From the NCBI GenBank assembly GCA_030431455.1, contig JAUIJE010000009.1, positions 248,001 through 312,000 on the forward strand: a DNA stretch of 64,000 bases, written 5' to 3'. How positions within the stretch are numbered: position 1 is the first letter of the stretch; the number at the start of each line of letters is the position of its first letter. Position numbers and translations under genes: made by a program. Below the pieces are notes generated by a model. That model was not told the origin of the DNA. It ran no database searches and saw only the letters and a program-made list of their open reading frames with translations. The stretch comes from a bacterium (GTDB lineage Bacteria > Myxococcota > UBA727 > JAUIJE01). Below are positions 45,601 through 58,152 of the stretch, piece after piece.

Positions 45601-48600
45601 CGTCTCGTCCCCGTCGGTGCCGATGTCGATTTCGCCGGTGCCGGCCCCGAAGCTGAGCGACTGGGCCCGCAGGGTGGTGCCGCCCGGGAGGAAGGACGCG
45701 ATCCCCATGAAGCCGGCGGTGGGGTTGTCGAATGACACCGCCCCGACCTCAGAGGGGCCGGAGATGTCCACACAGAGTCCCCCGGCCGGACAGACGCCGC
45801 AGAACGGACGGTCCGAGGGGCACTGGCTGCTGAAGTCCTGGTCGATGCCGTCGGCGGCGACCTGCACCGACAGGTCAGCCACCGCCCCCTGCTGCACATC
45901 GAGCGCGACGTACCCGTTGCCGATGACGTCGAGCGCACCCACGTTCCCGGTGGTGCCCGAGATGCCGACGCTGCCCGGTTGGTGAACCAGGAGACTGCCC
46001 AGGGTCGCTTCGGTCCTCAGCCGCACCTCGGCGCGCGGCGGAAGGTCTGGCGCTGTCTCACCAAACGCCTGACCCACCACCACCGAGGTGCCGGCCGCCT
46101 GCAGCGAGCCCCCGCCGACCTCGAGCACGAACCAGTCGACCAGCGCAAGCTCTGTGTCGCTCACTGTGACCACCCCGTTGTAGCCGGCCCGGGACCAAAG
46201 GCCACCCAAGGGATTGGCGGCCCCGAACTGGTTGCCGGTGTCGATGTCGAGGTGTCCGCTCAGCTCGTCGACCACCACAATGTCATTGGTCACGGGGGCC
46301 GACGCCGGTTGCCAATTGGCCCGGTCGGCGAACACGTCGCCGGCGTCACCCCGCCAGAACCGGTAACCTCCCGCGGGCTTTGGCGTGGTGCCGCTTTGAC
46401 CGAGCTGCCCGGTGCCGCCGTCGTCGAAGTTGTCCGAGCCCCAGCACTGGAAGTCCCCGGTGCGCAGCGTCGCGCAGTTGTGGTCATCACCCGCGCTGAT
46501 CGCTTCGGCGCCCGTGCCCGCGAGGGCACCGATCACGACCTGCACCGGGGTGGCGGTGCTCGACCCCACCGGGATCGCGTCGCCGAGTTGGCCGTCGCTG
46601 TTGCTCCCCCAGCACCACACCGCGCCGGCGTCGGTGAGCGCGCAGCTGTGGCGTTCGCCGGTGGCCACCGCCACCGCCTGCAGACCCGCGGTCGCCCCTT
46701 GGCCGAAGCCAGACGGGACGGGGACATTGGAGGAGGGAACCCCGGCCACGCCCAGCTGGCTGTCCGCGTTGTTGCCCCAGCAGTACACCCCGCCGTTGTC
46801 GACGTGAATCGCGCAGGTGTGGCTGCTGCCCGCGGCCACGCGCAGGAGTTTGTCCGACACCAGGGTCGGGGTCAGCTGGTCTTGGCCGGCGCTGCCGATG
46901 CCCAGCTGGCCGTCGTCGTTGAGGCCCCAACAGTACAGGCCATCGTCGGCGACCGCGCAGGAATGGTTGGCCCCCAATGCCAATGCAGAGAAGGTGCCGG
47001 CCAAGGTCGCGGGGGCGAGGGCGGTGGCGGGGTCGGTGTTGCCGCGGCCGAGTTGGCCGTGGGTGTTCTCGCCAAAACACGTCAAAGTGCCGTCGTTGAC
47101 GGTGAAACAGACGTGCCGGGCCCCGGCCGCGATGGTGCGCGGGGCGGTGCCGGCGATGACGCGCGCGACGTTGAGGTTGTCCTCAAAACCGGTGATGAGC
47201 TGGTCGCCCCAGCAGGCCAACGGGCCGTCGACGGTGGCGGCGCAGGAAAAGCCGTCCCCCACCGCGACTTGGCGGGCGGCCAGCGCGGTGGTGGGTTGGT
47301 TCTCGAGGACGACCTTGGCCGGCTCGGACACGTATTCGTCGCCCCCGTTGGTGGGCAACGGGCTGTTGGTGCCCAGCTGGCCGAGGTGGTTGTGTCCCCA
47401 GCACTGCACCGGCCCCACCCGGGTGATGCAGGTGTGGTCGCGCCCCGCGGCGGGGCCGAACAGGGCATCGCCGATGGTGGCCCCGGGCAGATACTGCTCG
47501 TAGGTGGGCGCGGGGAAGACGTAACAGAGCTCGACGTCGTCGGGCAGGGGCAGGTCACAGAGGGGGAACGGGTCCACCGCGTCGCACAGCCCGTCCCCGT
47601 CCCGGTCGCCGCCGGCGCCGAAGATGAGACACTCGGGGGGCTCGGTGGTGTCGGCCTGGCCGTCGCCGTCATCGTCGCAGTCATACACATTGCCGTCGAC
47701 GGTACAGGTCGCGGTGGCCGAGGCCAGCGCCCCAAAGGCATCGCCGCATTGGCCGGCGCACTGGGTGTACACGTCGACAAAGCCGTCGAGACCGCCGTCG
47801 GGGTTGCGCTTGAGCCGCGGCAGGCCGAACACCCCGTCGCCATCGCAGTCGCGCTCGGGGGCGACGTTGTCGTCGGCCACCGGCGCGATGCCGGGTTGGG
47901 CCACGCAGCCCGGGCTGGGGGGGGCGAGCTCGGTGGGGCCGAGGATTTGGTTGTCCAGCCCGGGGAGCAGGAGCTGGTCGAAGAGGGCCCCTTGTTTGCC
48001 CCCGCTGACGATCCACACGTCGACGCGCTGGCCGGTGGGCATGTCGAGCGGCAGCTGTGCGTCGTCGCCGATGGTCAGGCCCTCGCCGCCGTAGTCGGCC
48101 AGGCGGTCGTCGAGGTTGACCGGCGAGACCCCGGCGGGGAACACGTACACATCCGCGCTCGCGCCCACCGGGGGCGGGTCGTCGACGACGACCACGGCCG
48201 CGGGCACGTCGTCGGGAGTGTTGAGGGTGAGGGCCACGGTGGGCTCGTAGCGTCCGCCGGCGTCGAGGTCGAACTCCAGCGGCTCGGCGTACTCGAGGGT
48301 GTCCCCGTCCTGGTAGGACGCGAAGAGTTTGTATTGCCCCGCGGGCACGTCGGGCATGAAGAACACGCCGCGGGAGTCGGTCTTGGCCCGCGCGGCGATG
48401 CCGGTGTTGAGGCTGAACGCCTCTGCGGGGGCGAGGGGGTTGTTGAGGTCGTAGAAACTGACCAGCACGACCTCGGCCCCCTCGACGACGGCATCGCTCA
48501 TGCTCACTTCGCCGCGGACCACGCCAGCGCCGAGCAGCAACACGCTGGAGAGGTCGACCGGCCGAATCTCGATGTCGCCGTCGTCGTCGGTGTACGGGGT

Positions 48601-48930
48601 CAAGTCGATGACCGCGGTGCGCGTCGCGAATCGCTCGGACCGGCCGTCGCCGTTGTCGTCGTGGGCGAAGGTCAGCTTCCAGCCCCCGTAGTACAGGCCC
48701 GGAATGGTGAACGCGCCGTCGCCGCCGGACCGCTCGGTGCGCAAGGTGCCGCCCACCTGGATGTTGGTGTGGCCGAGGGGGGTGCCTTGCTCACCGTCGA
48801 GCGTCTGGCCGACCACGTCGCCGGGCTCGAGCTCGCTGACCTCGCGGTCGAACGGGAAGGTGACGGAGCAGCCGGCGGTGACCAGCAGCAGGCCGCCCAC
48901 AAGGGCGGGGGGGCAATTCCATGCGCGCAT
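42631..48930 (-). CDS. giant surface lipoprotein with RCC1 propeller, beta-helix and Cys-rich modules (paralogue 1)
   Basis: The 2,099-residue product starts at ATG 48930 with AGGAG upstream; the lipobox is LLLVTAGC (Cys21). Modules in order: two carboxypeptidase-regulatory-like beta domains (about 35-100 and 135-235); Asp-rich calcium-type segments such as [15 protein letters not shown] (about 385-480); seven RCC1-like repeats (about 490-850) of the form 'HTCAI...YCWGNNxxxQLG'; a header with W and NW ([10 protein letters not shown]) and a long beta-helix; a Cys cluster near 1463 ([14 protein letters not shown]); a second header ([11 protein letters not shown]) and beta-helix; and two DUF4215-like Cys-rich repeats ([18 protein letters not shown]). 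It probably sits on the outer surface and binds partners. The next gene upstream on the strand is a paralogue. Confidence 0.92.
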   Translation of the reverse strand: MRAWNCPPALVGGLLLVTAGCSVTFPFDREVSELEPGDVVGQTLDGEQGTPLGHTNIQVGGTLRTERSGGDGAFTIPGLYYGGWKLTFAHDDNGDGRSERFATRTAVIDLTPYTDDDGDIEIRPVDLSSVLLLGAGVVRGEVSMSDAVVEGAEVVLVSFYDLNNPLAPAEAFSLNTGIAARAKTDSRGVFFMPDVPAGQYKLFASYQDGDTLEYAEPLEFDLDAGGRYEPTVALTLNTPDDVPAAVVVVDDPPPVGASADVYVFPAGVSPVNLDDRLADYGGEGLTIGDDAQLPLDMPTGQRVDVWIVSGGKQGALFDQLLLPGLDNQILGPTELAPPSPGCVAQPGIAPVADDNVAPERDCDGDGVFGLPRLKRNPDGGLDGFVDVYTQCAGQCGDAFGALASATATCTVDGNVYDCDDDGDGQADTTEPPECLIFGAGGDRDGDGLCDAVDPFPLCDLPLPDDVELCYVFPAPTYEQYLPGATIGDALFGPAAGRDHTCITRVGPVQCWGHNHLGQLGTNSPLPTNGGDEYVSEPAKVVLENQPTTALAARQVAVGDGFSCAATVDGPLACWGDQLITGFEDNLNVARVIAGTAPRTIAAGARHVCFTVNDGTLTCFGENTHGQLGRGNTDPATALAPATLAGTFSALALGANHSCAVADDGLYCWGLNDDGQLGIGSAGQDQLTPTLVSDKLLRVAAGSSHTCAIHVDNGGVYCWGNNADSQLGVAGVPSSNVPVPSGFGQGATAGLQAVAVATGERHSCALTDAGAVWCWGSNSDGQLGDAIPVGSSTATPVQVVIGALAGTGAEAISAGDDHNCATLRTGDFQCWGSDNFDDGGTGQLGQSGTTPKPAGGYRFWRGDAGDVFADRANWQPASAPVTNDIVVVDELSGHLDIDTGNQFGAANPLGGLWSRAGYNGVVTVSDTELALVDWFVLEVGGGSLQAAGTSVVVGQAFGETAPDLPPRAEVRLRTEATLGSLLVHQPGSVGISGTTGNVGALDVIGNGYVALDVQQGAVADLSVQVAADGIDQDFSSQCPSDRPFCGVCPAGGLCVDISGPSEVGAVSFDNPTAGFMGIASFLPGGTTLRAQSLSFGAGTGEIDIGTDGDETGVAPLGLIVADATLGDNVSVINPLVFDADGTFTQNGGALNAPAEVNPGVTTDLAPGQTTSADFVVAGTLNVGAGATWQPVASQLSATGTVAVAGTVTGDLSVAGTLSVGPGGTWTVTNSDIASGGTLALAGGTVGGESLTVAGDVAHASGSLSVAQVVFTGTGSATNTGAPTNTASFIADQFLAADATSFGAPATLRFKSALSLPPSFEHNNGLVAHDPLDAAGTATVFIPGKAVLHDFTFDVPAQQPNTTLEFASQPDQCAGLYLGRSTDFVVDGTLILRGDPGRPLPVVGTGYNPFGQPGELPWYLAPTANTVLDTANLRDLSVSSSGTNPNMFRTIPAILPAGVSPPTGWNETCGDTIVQTGLGEECEGVGAGCDAATCRWFPRSPHTWSGAIDDDWTKPGNWLTGGEPASTAPGIGNDCVFPSTASGIVRVPAFAFAACSIPIFDAGSNVTIRVEDGAYLNLSSGYRGDAAGFELLGSSILQTQNSFVGGGEFTMGPDATLRLGSFNQSGGAWFRSNFQNPEGTVLLTPTFRELVAEDGARLPRLTSTQDMSGNFNRYIGGNVTVSSLDLRNDDFLGNGLYFYAARPGSRIISLGDASLSGDQANFATLWINLPIEVRGNFSITPYVNYYDELALRPAAPLVPTVDLPGYFNVSRLVVDAPMTVASGTLAADTLVVEGGDHLLDDTNLTAQSNLVVHGGHVKYESPYGLLGCVRIDQQGQLTGAGPGSFEVSVLEVKDNGRLAAPAHITLGKGITIDPTASFDHRCGDIYMTGYGEVNSDGNMYIDAPGKTFYDISLYSDDGVNELAISGVTDGPSIIGTFRYTDTLFGLVKSGNPDGSPAFVDVRGTPDVNIPNVSDVANIGPGYVGAVTTASNADGWNVPPECGDGAFDPAREECDDGNNNDDDGCSRACTLGLGWVADATGAPTFQGVCGNGIIEVLNPDLGEFCDDGNTQDGDGCSSSCTVEFTYTCTGCGPGSCYNQQGG

Positions 48931-48989
48931 GATGAGACTCCTGACCGCTTCAGCATTCCACAGCCATCCAGCGGTACAAGAGCCCCACG

Positions 48990-49021
48990 CTCACACTGTG
49001 AGAGGCGCGCGGGTGCGCGCC
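48990..49021. repeat. two inverted repeats between the giant lipoprotein genes
   Basis: CTCACACTGTGAG (48990-49002) is a perfect palindrome around a single C. Next to it, GGCGCGC (49004-49010), loop GGGT, GCGCGCC (49015-49021) forms a 7-bp GC hairpin 20 bases after the stop of the upstream giant gene. The hairpin has no U-tract and could be a weak or Rho-assisted terminator; the palindrome could be an operator for the downstream giant gene. Confidence 0.4.
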
Positions 49022-49041
49022 AAGTCACGCAACCGGCCCGG

Positions 49042-52000
49042 TCAGCCGCCGAGGAAGCACCGGCCCTTGCCACAGCCAAAGCACAGGTAGCCGGTGAACT
49101 CCGCGCCGTTTTCGCACCCGTCGACCGCCCCGTTGGCATCGCCGTCGTCGCAGTCTTCGCCGGGCTCGGTGATCAGGTTGTTGTTGCCGGGGAGGTTGGG
49201 CGCGCACACCGACGGGTCGCCGGTGCAGGTGTAACCCAGCTCCTCGGTGCAGCCCGCGCTGCAGCCGGGCCCGCCGCCGCTGTCGCACTCCTCTTGGCCG
49301 TCGAGGCTGCTGTTGGGGCAGGTGGCGGGGATTTCGAAATTGGCCGCCGCGGTCCCGCTCGATTCGTGGCCGAGGTAGCCGAGCCCCGCGGGGCCGATGT
49401 CGGTGGCGGTGCCGACGTTGATCGCCGGCGTGCGGGCGTCGACGAGCACGGTGGAGCCCGGGGAGGTGCTCTGCAGGGTGAGCCCCGCCCCCAAGGCCTG
49501 GAACTGGTTGAGCACGGTGAGCGGGCTGTTGGGGTCGAGGGCCACGGTCTGGCCGCCGTCGAGGGTCATGTCGTACACGGGGTGGTCGTTGACCGCCATG
49601 GTGATGAACGGCGCGGGTTGGAAGTTGTCGATGAGGATGTCGCCACAGTGGTGCTCGAAGGTCGCAAACGAGCTCGGGGCGACGTAGAGGTCTTGGCCGA
49701 CGCGCAGCTCGGGGGGCGCGTGGAATGTGCCCTGTTGGATTTGGATGTTGGACGCCCGCACGAGGTACGCGGCGTCGAAGGTGCCGCCGGACTGTACGAG
49801 GTCGAACTGCACATGCACGTCGCGGCGGCCGAAGTCCAACGACCCGCCGATGAGGGTGAGGGCGTCCATCACCGTGGCCTCGTTGCCGAAGGGGTCGCTC
49901 ACCGGGGAGACCACGGTGGCGCCGTCGACGGTGAACTCCCCGATGACCCCCGCGGAACCAAACGCCCCGGAGAGGACAAACGAGGTGCCGGTCACCCGCA
50001 AGCCCCCGAAGAGGTCCCCGCCTGCGCTGTGGTCGATGGTGCCGGCCCCGGTGAGGGTGACGACCTCACTGATGTTGAGGCACGCGGCCGAGGTGAAGTT
50101 TCCGTTGACCTCGAGCAGCACATCGGCGCCCAGCCCGAGGGTGAACGGCGCGGTGCAGCCGTCGCCGCCGACGGAACCGAAGTCCCCGCCCGCGGTGATG
50201 TGAATGGTCTGCCCGGTGGCGGCTTGGAACGACGTGCTCGCGGTGCCGTAAGACTCGACGAGCACGGCCCCGGCGCTGAGGTCGTTGTAGAGGGTGCCGG
50301 TGCCACCGGAGAGGCCCGCGCCGAGCTGGAGGGTATCGGGAACCGCGCCGGCGAAGTCGTAGGTTGCGCTGCCTTCGGGGCGGAGCTCGACGACGGTGGT
50401 GGCGCTGTCGAACTGCGCCGCGGTCAGGGTGGTGTGCCCGGCGAGCCGGAGCAGACTCGCGGTGTCGGTCTGCACGAACGTACCGGGGTGGCCGAAGCTC
50501 CCGGTGACCTCGAGGGTGGCGCCGTTGATGACCTGGACCGCGCCGCTTTCCCCGTAGAACCCGCCGGCGATGGTGACGGGTTGGCCGTCGACGCGGAGGG
50601 TGCCGCCGAAGGTGGGCTCAATCTTCAAGCCACCGAACGACGAGGTGAAGCTGTTGATCACGGGGTCGTTGCCGGCCGCGGGGTTGGGGATGACCGCGAG
50701 GTCGTTCAGGCCGGGGGGCGCGCCCACGGGTTGGCCGATGTCGTCCTCCCAGTTGCCCTCGTCGTTCCAGTTGGTGCTCAGGTTGCCGTTCCAGACCAGG
50801 ACCGCCCCGGCCCCGGTGGGCTCCAGCAAGCAGGCCGCGTTGCAGCCGTCGCCGGCGAACAGGTTGCCGTCGTCGCACTCCTCGCCGGGGTCGAGGTAGG
50901 CATCGCCGCAGGGAGGCGGTTCGGGACCCCAGCGCAGGTTGCCGCCGAGGTCGGTGAAGTTGGCGGGGTCGATGTAGGTCGCGCTGACGTTGTTGGAGTC
51001 TTGGACGGACACGAAGTCGATGTCGCGGGTGCCGTCGGCCGCCACGGTCCATTGGCCCAGCGAGGTGGTGGTCGAGCAGTCACTGTCGAGCTGCAAGGGG
51101 CTGACCCCGCTGCCGCGGAAGGTGAGCAGCCCATCGACGCTAAAATCAATGAAACTGGAGAACCCGCTGAACTCGACGCAGCGGCCGGGGGCGTTGACGG
51201 TGAGGTCGTAGAAGGTGGTGTTGTTGAGTTGGTCGATGCAGAAGTCCGCGTTGGCGCTGCAGGGGAGGGCGCCCCCGGAAGCTTGGAGCACGACTTCGCC
51301 ATTTTGGTGATTGAACGTGCCATCGACGTAGAGGTGGTGGGCGAGGTTGAGCGTGCCGGGGGCGTTGAAGGTGGCGCCGGAGTACACCGCGAGTTCGTCC
51401 GCGCCGACGGTCTGGGTCGGCGCGCCGTTGAACAGCCCGGAGACACCAAGCGGCCCGGCCACGGACACCGCCCCGAACGCTTGGGTGAACGTTCCGTCGA
51501 CGTAGAGGGCGGTGCCGTAGTTGGGTTGGGCGGTGGCGACGTGGTTGAGCGCGCCGCCGGGCTGAACCACGGTGTCGCCGTTGACGCTCAGGGTGCCGGC
51601 CGAATGTTGCAGGGTCCCCCCGACGGAAAGGGCGGTGGGGGAGCCCACGTTGATGGTGTGGGTGGCCCCGCCGAGGGTCATGCTCGCCCCCAGGGCGATC
51701 GAGACAAAGTCGAAGATGGCGTCGGGGCCGTTGACGGTGAACACGGTGGGGCCGGAAACCGCAAATGTTCCTGCATCAACCACCACGGCGTCCGCGGTCA
51801 CCGACCCGGCGGTGGCGATGAATGTGCCGCTGCTGGGTCCCATCGAGAGGCGCTCGGCCTGGATCACGGCGCCGGACACGTTGACGGTCGCGTTGTTGAC
51901 GGACAGGCCGAACCCATCGGCCACCGTCACCGCGCCACCGGTGAACACCGCGCCGCTGCCGCCGTCGATGGCGATGCCATCCGCGTCAAAGGTGCCACCC

Positions 52001-55000
52001 GAGATTTGCAGGTTGGGGGTGCCCACGGTGGCGAGCGGGGTGACATGGGCCAGGCCGCCGGTGGACAGGATCGCGCCGTCGGACTGGGTCAGCAGGCCGT
52101 CGATGATGATGCCCCCGGCGGACAACGACGCCGCGGGGCCGGTCATGGTGTACGTGCCGAGCACGCCGGTGGTGGAGAGGGGGGCGAGGATGGCGCCCCC
52201 GCTGTGTTGGAGCGTGCCCCCGGTGTCGACGTCGAGGTAGTCGAGGTTGGCCGTGCCCGCGCTCATCGTCGAGGTGCCGGCGGCGATGCGCCAGGACTGG
52301 GCCGACAACGTCGCGCCGTCGAGGTGGATGCTGGGGTTTGACCCGATTCCGGTGTCGGCGGCGAGTGCGTCTTGGATGAGGAGGGTTCCGCCATCGAGCT
52401 GCAGCACGGCGTCGTCGCGAACAAACGCGGTGCCGACCCCGGCGTTCTGGGCGATGACGCCGACGTTGAGATCGATCGTCGAGCTGTCGACAAGCTCGAT
52501 GTTGTCGAACGAGAGGTGGGGGCCGGCGCCAGCACCGCTGACGGTGAGGACGTGGCTGCTGCCGGTTTGCAGGGTTCCCGCCACCGCCAGCGACGAGGTG
52601 TCGGCGATGAGGCCAGCGCCGCTGCCGCCGAGGGTCAGTCCGGCGGCGGTCATCGCCGCGCCGTTTTCGACGGTGAGGTCGCCGTTCAGGCTCGCGCTGC
52701 TGGTCAACGACAGGGCCCCGTTGTTGAGGGTCACGTCGCAGGACAAGAGCGCGGCGTTGGCGGCCGCGCTCGCGCCGGTGTCGACGAGGAACGCGCCCGC
52801 CCCGGCCCCGTAGGACGTGCCCACGTCGAGGAACCCGGCGGCGCCGCTGACCTCGAGGGACGAGCCCGTCCCGGTCTGGTTGACGGTGTCGACGAGCAGG
52901 GTCGCGCCGTTGTTGTCCACGGTCCCGCTCAGTCCGAGGGTGGCGCACGCGCCCTGGCCGCCGTTGAGGGTCCAGGTGCCGGACACCGAGCAGGTGGGGA
53001 TCGGGCTCCCGCCAAATCCTGCGTCCACATTGCCGGTGGTGGTCAACGCGCCCCCCACGGTGAGGTTCGGACCGCTCACCGACACGTTGGTCACGTCGGT
53101 GACCACCCCGCCCGCGGGCACGGACAAGGTGTGGCAGAACACGCTGCCGCTCGTGCCCCCGTCGAGCGTACCGCTCACGACGCAGGCGCCGTCGGGGTCG
53201 GAGGCGAACACATCGTTGCCGGACGTGTCCAGGGTGGCCCCGGCCTCGACGATGAACGCCGGCGCGGCCCCGCCTGGTCCATCGCTGAACAAGAACAGCG
53301 CGCCGGAGAGCGTGGTGTCGGCGTGCACCACCACCGGCCCCTCGATGTTGCCCTGGGTGGGGTCGATGGTGCCCCCGTTGAGTCCCAACTGGGACACGAA
53401 CTCGAGGCCGTCAATGTCGTTGACCGCGGCGCCCAGTTCGACGTTGAGGTTGGGACCAAACCGCAACAGGCTCGCGTCCTGGCGCGTGATCGTGCCCGTG
53501 ATGGTCACGGTGTGCGGGCTGACCGCATCCAGGGTGGTGGTGCCGCTCGACGTGCCCACCCCGACGACGATGTTCTGCACCGTGAGGTCGGTGGTGAGCA
53601 CGACCTGGGCCGGCGTGAACAGGTTGGGGACCTCGAGCTGGGGCACGGTCGGACCCTGCACGCTCAGGGTCGCGTCGGGGCCGCTGGCGAGGGGCACGAG
53701 GGCCAGCGCTTCGGTGATGCTGGAACCGCTCTCCAACGTCGCGGTGGTGCCGGTGCCGATCTGAAGCCGGGCGATGCTCGCCCCGGTGCGGTGGGTCAAC
53801 TGGGGATAGCCGGGCCCGGTGCCTTGCAGCGCCACGCCCTCGCCCGGGCCCGCGCCCACGGTGCCGCTGTTGTCGATGGTGACGTCCCCCTCGGCCAACA
53901 CATTGTCGAGGACCGCGCCCCCCTCGATGACCACGCTGGACGAGCCTCCGTTGGCCTGTACGGTGACGTCGGCGGCTTGGGCGCTGGCGGCGAACACCAC
54001 GTTGGCGGGCCCGTGAAACTCCAGGTTGTCGGCGGTGCCCGACCCCGACCAGGTGTTGGGCGTGTCGGTGCTGGTCAGGTTGGCGAAGCCCATCGTGCCG
54101 TTGTGCACCACGTCGACGACGTTGAAGCCGGACAGGTCGCCGCCCAGGGCCCCCGCGTTGCCGACGGTGAGGCGCGCGCTGTTCGCGACGGTGGTGTTGC
54201 CGGTCACGGAGTTGCCGACGGTGGCAGCGGCATCGCCCACCACCGTACCGGCCCCGAGCACCAGGAGGTTGCCGGTCACCGGCCCGGCCAGGGTGGCGGT
54301 GAACGTGCCCTCGAGGGTGACGTCCCCCAGCGCGCAGCTCGCGCAGCTGTTGAGCGACGCGTTCTCGAGGTCGAGCAGCCCCGCGGCCCCGCTGGACACG
54401 AAGCCGGCGGCGCCGCCGCCGGACACGAACGACACGTTGGCTTGGCCCTGGGCCGAGACCGTCCCCACCGTGCTGGCCTCGACCGCGAACACCGCAGGCT
54501 GGGCGCTGGTGGCGAGCACCGACACGTTGGCCACGCTCGCCCCCGGCAACACCACCGCGTCTCCGCCCGCTTCGATCACGAGGTCGAGCAGCACCGTGCC
54601 CTCGATGTCCGCCACCGTGGCCGCGCCGACCGTCATCGTGGAGGTCGCGGCGCCCGCGTTCATGACCAACTCGCCCCCGGTGACGTTGACCGCGCTGAAC
54701 GTCCCGGTGGGGACGTCCACAATGCGGTTGCTCCCCGCGCAGGCGATGTTGACCACGCCCCCGGCGCCCGCGAGCACCACGGTACAGTCGGTGGTCACCA
54801 CCTCGAGGTTGCCGAACGCGCTGCCCCCATCGAGGACGACGTCGGTCGCTGGCGCCCCCACCTGCCCGAACAACGGGCCCGGGTGGTCGAGCCCCCCCGC
54901 GTCGTCGAACAGTTGGGTGCCGAAGTAGAACGCGGCCGCACCGGTCACGGTGTGGGCAAAGTCGTCGCGGATGTGCAGGCCGAGCACCTGGCGCTCACCG

Positions 55001-58000
55001 GGGGGCGCGGCCGGGGCGGTGTCGAGGTCGCAGCCTTGCTGGGCGTTGAGATCAAAGATGACGAAGTCATCCGCGCCGGGGACCACGCCGAGGTCCCAGT
55101 TGCCGGGGTCGGAAAAGTCTGTGCCGTTGGTGCCGAGCCAGGACGCGATCCGCGCGAGGGGCACTTCGACCGGCCCGGGCGGGTCCTGGGCGGCGTCGAG
55201 CCCGAGCTGTCCAGCGGCATTGTCCCCCCAACAGAACAGCCGCCCACCGCCGTAGCGGGCGCAGGCATGGCGGGCCCCCGCGGTCAGCCCCTGCGGGTTG
55301 GGCAACAGGCCGGGGACCACCACGGGGTCGGTCCCGCCCGGCGCCGCGTCGGCCCCGAGCTGTCCTTGGGCGTTGTCGCCGAAGCAGCGCACCACGCCGT
55401 CGGCGTACCGCGCGCACGTGAAGGCGTCGCCGAGGGCAAACTGCACGAACGGGGCCGGGGCGGCGTCGACGATGAAAGGCACGTTGGTGGCGTTGGCCGA
55501 TCCCGACCGGCCGAGCTGGCCCGCGGCGTCCGCGCCCCAGCAATACCCGTCGCCGGTGGCGGCATCGAGCGCACACGCGTGCTGGGCCCCGAGCGCCGGT
55601 CGCACCAGCTCCACGCCCCCCGCGGCCACGAGCACGGGGCCGGGCGCGTCGGTGCTGTTGCCGTCGCCGAGCTGGCCGGCGTCCCCCGCGCCCCAGCAGT
55701 ACAAGGCGAATGTCCCTGCAGGGTCGGCGGTGACCGCGCAGGTGGACGCGCCGCCGGCGGCGACGTCCACGAACACCGCCCCCGTGGTCCCGGTTGTGCT
55801 TTCGGGATCGATGCGAACCGGCTGACCGCCCGCGCTGCCGAGCTGCCCGCGGCTGTTGTCCCCCCAGCATTCGACAAACCCGTCGTCGGTGAGGGCGCAG
55901 GTGTGGCTGGCCCCGGAGCTGATCTTGGTGGGGACGCCGGTGAGCGCCACCGGCACAAACGCGGGGCTGTTGCCCGGGGGCCCCGCGGGGCCGAGCTGCC
56001 CGGCCGCGTTTTGGCCCACGCAGTGCACGCTCGCCGGCGTGGTGTCCGCCCGCACGCAGGTGAAGCCCACGCCCCCGCTGGTCTCGACGACGGCCGCGCC
56101 GTCGAGGGCGCCGCTGGCGTCGACCGCGCCCGGGGCTTGGTTGGTCGCGCCCACGGTGTCGGTGCCCAGCTCCCCGGCGGTGTTGTTGCCGAAGCACCAC
56201 AATGGACCTGCGTTCGAGATCGCGCAGGTGTGGGTGTCGCCCGCGGCCGCGCCCGCGGGGGCGAGCGGGTAGTCATCGAGGTCGAACACGGGCCCCGCGT
56301 CCACGCCGGCATCCACGCCCGCGTCGAGACCGGCGTCGGCCCCCGCGTCGAGGTCGTTGGCATCGAGGCCCCCGTCGAGCACCCCGCCGTCGAGGCCCCC
56401 GTCGGGACCGCCCGCGTCAAGCCCCGCGTCGGGGCCCCCCGCGTCCGGCCGCGCGCCCGCATCGATGCCGCCCCCGGGGGGCGGGGGCACGTACTGGCCC
56501 GCGCACACGCCGTCCTCGGTGAGGGGCGTGCAGCCAGGGCAGGGGCCGGGGTCCTCGACCGTGCCCGGGCAGTACGGGTAGGGGTCGACCGCGTCGCACA
56601 GGCCGTCGCCGTCGCGGTCGCCGCCGAGCCCGATCCCCACGCACGCGGGGTTTTCGGTGGCGTCGACCTGCCCGTCACCGTCGTCGTCACAGTCGAAGGT
56701 GTAGCGGGCCCCGTCGAACCCTTCGACTTCGCACGTCGCTGGGGCGCTGGCGTCGACACATTGGACATAGCAGGCCTCCCAGGCGTGGGCCGCGTCGACC
56801 GCCTCACAGGCGAACGTGACCCGGGTGCCGTCGGCTCGCTCGGCGTCGCAGGTCGCGTCGGTGCCGCCCCCCTGACAATCGCCGGCGCAGTCTTCCCACA
56901 ACGCCTCGAGGTCGAAGCTCACAAACGGCGAGAGCCGGTCCGGCCCCAGCCCGGGCAGGCCCCGGAATGTATCTGCGTCGCAGTCGTTGGCCGCTTCCTC
57001 CAGCCCCTCCACCCGGCTCGCTTCGCCGGGCAGGCGGAAGCAGGCGAGGGTCGCGGGCTGGAGCAACACCGGGCCCCACAGCGGCTGGTCGTCGACCGGA
57101 AGGGCGATGGCGCTCGGCAACAGGCCCCGGGGCGTGCCCTCGTCGGCCGCGAGGTACACGTCGAGCGGGACCCCCACCGGCACGGTCAAAGCCAGGCGGC
57201 GGTCCTCATCGACCGCGGCCTGCTCGAGCAGGGGCAGGGCGCCGTCGGGCAGCGGCGTGCCCGCGCGCACGGTGAACACGTCGAACGCGTTGCCGTCGGC
57301 GAGGTCCGGCGGGGTGAGCACAATCTGGACCTCGTCCTCCCCCAGGGGGGTCGGGTCGAGGGCGAGCTCCACCTCGGACTCGGGGTTTTCGGGGTCCGCG
57401 AACTTGGGCAGCAGCTCGCTGGCCCGGCGGGTGTCCTCGTCCTCCTCGAGCACGGCAAAGATCTGTACGTCCCCGGCGGGCACATCGAGCAGGTAGTAGC
57501 GGCCGCGCACATCGGTGATGGCGCTGTCGAGGACCGCGCTGGCGTATTCGAGGTCGTTGACGCTGTCGACGACCTGGTGCACCGCGTACACCCGGGCGCC
57601 CTCGACCAGGGTCCCGTCCTCCTCGACCACGGTGCCCGAGATCACCCCGGGTCCGGCCATGACCACGTCGCCGAGCACCTCGTAGGTCAAGCGCTCCTGG
57701 GCGGTCAGCCCCTCCAGGTGCGGCTCGACGGACAGGAGCACAAACCGGGACGCGGTGCGTTCGGCGATGCCGTCGCGCTCGACGTCCTGCACGAAGCCGA
57801 GCTGCCAGGCCCCCGCGGCGAGGCCGCGGATGTGAAAGTCCCCGTCCGCGTCGGAGGAGGTCGGCCGGGCGCCGCGCACGTCGATGAGCGCGCCGGGCAC
57901 GATGCCGTCGGGGTTTTGTTTGATCGTGCGCCCCAGGATGTCGCCAGGCTCGGCCCCCTCGGGCATGCCGTCGAACGAAAACAGCAGGCTGCACGACGAC

Positions 58001-58065
58001 AAAGCCGGCCACAGGAGGCCGGCGAGCAACACGGTTCGGACCCGACGATTCATTCCCACGTTCAT
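49042..58065 (-). CDS. giant surface lipoprotein with RCC1 propeller, beta-helix and Cys-rich modules (paralogue 2)
   Basis: The 3,007-residue product starts at ATG 58065 (GGAGG four bases upstream); the lipobox is [10 protein letters not shown]. The module order matches the neighbour: carboxypeptidase-regulatory-like domains (about 35-190), a Cys and Asp-rich segment ending [15 protein letters not shown], a Asp-Ala-Gly linker (about 533-592), and seven RCC1-like repeats (about 600-960). A header [16 protein letters not shown] opens a beta-helix of about 1,400 residues with 'GT(L/F)...G.V' strands. A Cys cluster ([16 protein letters not shown]), a second header (NEGNW-type, [10 protein letters not shown]) and helix, and a C-terminal Cys-rich repeat follow. 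It is the first of the two genes; length is gained in the beta-helix and linker. It likely extends far from the cell as an adhesin-like or scaffold protein. Confidence 0.93.
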   Translation of the reverse strand: MNVGMNRRVRTVLLAGLLWPALSSCSLLFSFDGMPEGAEPGDILGRTIKQNPDGIVPGALIDVRGARPTSSDADGDFHIRGLAAGAWQLGFVQDVERDGIAERTASRFVLLSVEPHLEGLTAQERLTYEVLGDVVMAGPGVISGTVVEEDGTLVEGARVYAVHQVVDSVNDLEYASAVLDSAITDVRGRYYLLDVPAGDVQIFAVLEEDEDTRRASELLPKFADPENPESEVELALDPTPLGEDEVQIVLTPPDLADGNAFDVFTVRAGTPLPDGALPLLEQAAVDEDRRLALTVPVGVPLDVYLAADEGTPRGLLPSAIALPVDDQPLWGPVLLQPATLACFRLPGEASRVEGLEEAANDCDADTFRGLPGLGPDRLSPFVSFDLEALWEDCAGDCQGGGTDATCDAERADGTRVTFACEAVDAAHAWEACYVQCVDASAPATCEVEGFDGARYTFDCDDDGDGQVDATENPACVGIGLGGDRDGDGLCDAVDPYPYCPGTVEDPGPCPGCTPLTEDGVCAGQYVPPPPGGGIDAGARPDAGGPDAGLDAGGPDGGLDGGVLDGGLDANDLDAGADAGLDAGVDAGVDAGPVFDLDDYPLAPAGAAAGDTHTCAISNAGPLWCFGNNTAGELGTDTVGATNQAPGAVDASGALDGAAVVETSGGVGFTCVRADTTPASVHCVGQNAAGQLGPAGPPGNSPAFVPVALTGVPTKISSGASHTCALTDDGFVECWGDNSRGQLGSAGGQPVRIDPESTTGTTGAVFVDVAAGGASTCAVTADPAGTFALYCWGAGDAGQLGDGNSTDAPGPVLVAAGGVELVRPALGAQHACALDAATGDGYCWGADAAGQLGRSGSANATNVPFIVDAAPAPFVQFALGDAFTCARYADGVVRCFGDNAQGQLGADAAPGGTDPVVVPGLLPNPQGLTAGARHACARYGGGRLFCWGDNAAGQLGLDAAQDPPGPVEVPLARIASWLGTNGTDFSDPGNWDLGVVPGADDFVIFDLNAQQGCDLDTAPAAPPGERQVLGLHIRDDFAHTVTGAAAFYFGTQLFDDAGGLDHPGPLFGQVGAPATDVVLDGGSAFGNLEVVTTDCTVVLAGAGGVVNIACAGSNRIVDVPTGTFSAVNVTGGELVMNAGAATSTMTVGAATVADIEGTVLLDLVIEAGGDAVVLPGASVANVSVLATSAQPAVFAVEASTVGTVSAQGQANVSFVSGGGAAGFVSSGAAGLLDLENASLNSCASCALGDVTLEGTFTATLAGPVTGNLLVLGAGTVVGDAAATVGNSVTGNTTVANSARLTVGNAGALGGDLSGFNVVDVVHNGTMGFANLTSTDTPNTWSGSGTADNLEFHGPANVVFAASAQAADVTVQANGGSSSVVIEGGAVLDNVLAEGDVTIDNSGTVGAGPGEGVALQGTGPGYPQLTHRTGASIARLQIGTGTTATLESGSSITEALALVPLASGPDATLSVQGPTVPQLEVPNLFTPAQVVLTTDLTVQNIVVGVGTSSGTTTLDAVSPHTVTITGTITRQDASLLRFGPNLNVELGAAVNDIDGLEFVSQLGLNGGTIDPTQGNIEGPVVVHADTTLSGALFLFSDGPGGAAPAFIVEAGATLDTSGNDVFASDPDGACVVSGTLDGGTSGSVFCHTLSVPAGGVVTDVTNVSVSGPNLTVGGALTTTGNVDAGFGGSPIPTCSVSGTWTLNGGQGACATLGLSGTVDNNGATLLVDTVNQTGTGSSLEVSGAAGFLDVGTSYGAGAGAFLVDTGASAAANAALLSCDVTLNNGALSLTSSASLNGDLTVENGAAMTAAGLTLGGSGAGLIADTSSLAVAGTLQTGSSHVLTVSGAGAGPHLSFDNIELVDSSTIDLNVGVIAQNAGVGTAFVRDDAVLQLDGGTLLIQDALAADTGIGSNPSIHLDGATLSAQSWRIAAGTSTMSAGTANLDYLDVDTGGTLQHSGGAILAPLSTTGVLGTYTMTGPAASLSAGGIIIDGLLTQSDGAILSTGGLAHVTPLATVGTPNLQISGGTFDADGIAIDGGSGAVFTGGAVTVADGFGLSVNNATVNVSGAVIQAERLSMGPSSGTFIATAGSVTADAVVVDAGTFAVSGPTVFTVNGPDAIFDFVSIALGASMTLGGATHTINVGSPTALSVGGTLQHSAGTLSVNGDTVVQPGGALNHVATAQPNYGTALYVDGTFTQAFGAVSVAGPLGVSGLFNGAPTQTVGADELAVYSGATFNAPGTLNLAHHLYVDGTFNHQNGEVVLQASGGALPCSANADFCIDQLNNTTFYDLTVNAPGRCVEFSGFSSFIDFSVDGLLTFRGSGVSPLQLDSDCSTTTSLGQWTVAADGTRDIDFVSVQDSNNVSATYIDPANFTDLGGNLRWGPEPPPCGDAYLDPGEECDDGNLFAGDGCNAACLLEPTGAGAVLVWNGNLSTNWNDEGNWEDDIGQPVGAPPGLNDLAVIPNPAAGNDPVINSFTSSFGGLKIEPTFGGTLRVDGQPVTIAGGFYGESGAVQVINGATLEVTGSFGHPGTFVQTDTASLLRLAGHTTLTAAQFDSATTVVELRPEGSATYDFAGAVPDTLQLGAGLSGGTGTLYNDLSAGAVLVESYGTASTSFQAATGQTIHITAGGDFGSVGGDGCTAPFTLGLGADVLLEVNGNFTSAACLNISEVVTLTGAGTIDHSAGGDLFGGLRVTGTSFVLSGAFGSAGVIGEFTVDGATVVSPVSDPFGNEATVMDALTLIGGSLDFGRRDVHVQFDLVQSGGTFDAAYLVRASNIQIQQGTFHAPPELRVGQDLYVAPSSFATFEHHCGDILIDNFQPAPFITMAVNDHPVYDMTLDGGQTVALDPNSPLTVLNQFQALGAGLTLQSTSPGSTVLVDARTPAINVGTATDIGPAGLGYLGHESSGTAAANFEIPATCPNSSLDGQEECDSGGGPGCSAGCTEELGYTCTGDPSVCAPNLPGNNNLITEPGEDCDDGDANGAVDGCENGAEFTGYLCFGCGKGRCFLGG
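56291..56470 (-). repeat. Asp-Ala-Gly low-complexity linker in the larger giant lipoprotein
   Basis: About 60 codons encode repeated D-A-G and D-G-G units (for example [15 protein letters not shown]). Codons vary between units, and no nucleotide-perfect array is present. The linker separates the N-terminal domains from the RCC1 propeller and is absent from the neighbouring paralogue. Confidence 0.85.
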
Positions 58066-58126
58066 GCATCCTCCGACGGCAAGCATTCTGCCACAGCTTC
58101 CGCCGCTCGTCGGTGAGAGGGTTCAC

Positions 58127-58141
58127 GGCTCAACTTGAGCC
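58127..58141. repeat. palindrome between the histidine kinase and giant lipoprotein genes
   Basis: GGCTCAA, C, TTGAGCC is a perfect 7-bp inverted repeat around one base, 11 bases after the kinase stop and 61 bases before the giant gene start. It could be an operator for the giant gene or a short hairpin. No U-tract follows. Confidence 0.4.
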
Positions 58142-58152
58142 AGTCGACCAGA

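Noticed and set aside
49042-58065. Regularly spaced repeated phrases that might suggest a CRISPR or satellite array
   Set aside because: They are protein-level repeats (RCC1 and beta-helix strands) with diverged codons; there is no constant DNA repeat with unique spacers.
45979-58116. Two very long forward-strand open frames (about 2,100 and 1,900 codons) opposite the giant lipoprotein genes
   Set aside because: They are antisense to genes with clear signal peptides and domains, have biased His/Gly/Val/Asp composition and show no known motif. High GC keeps such frames open.
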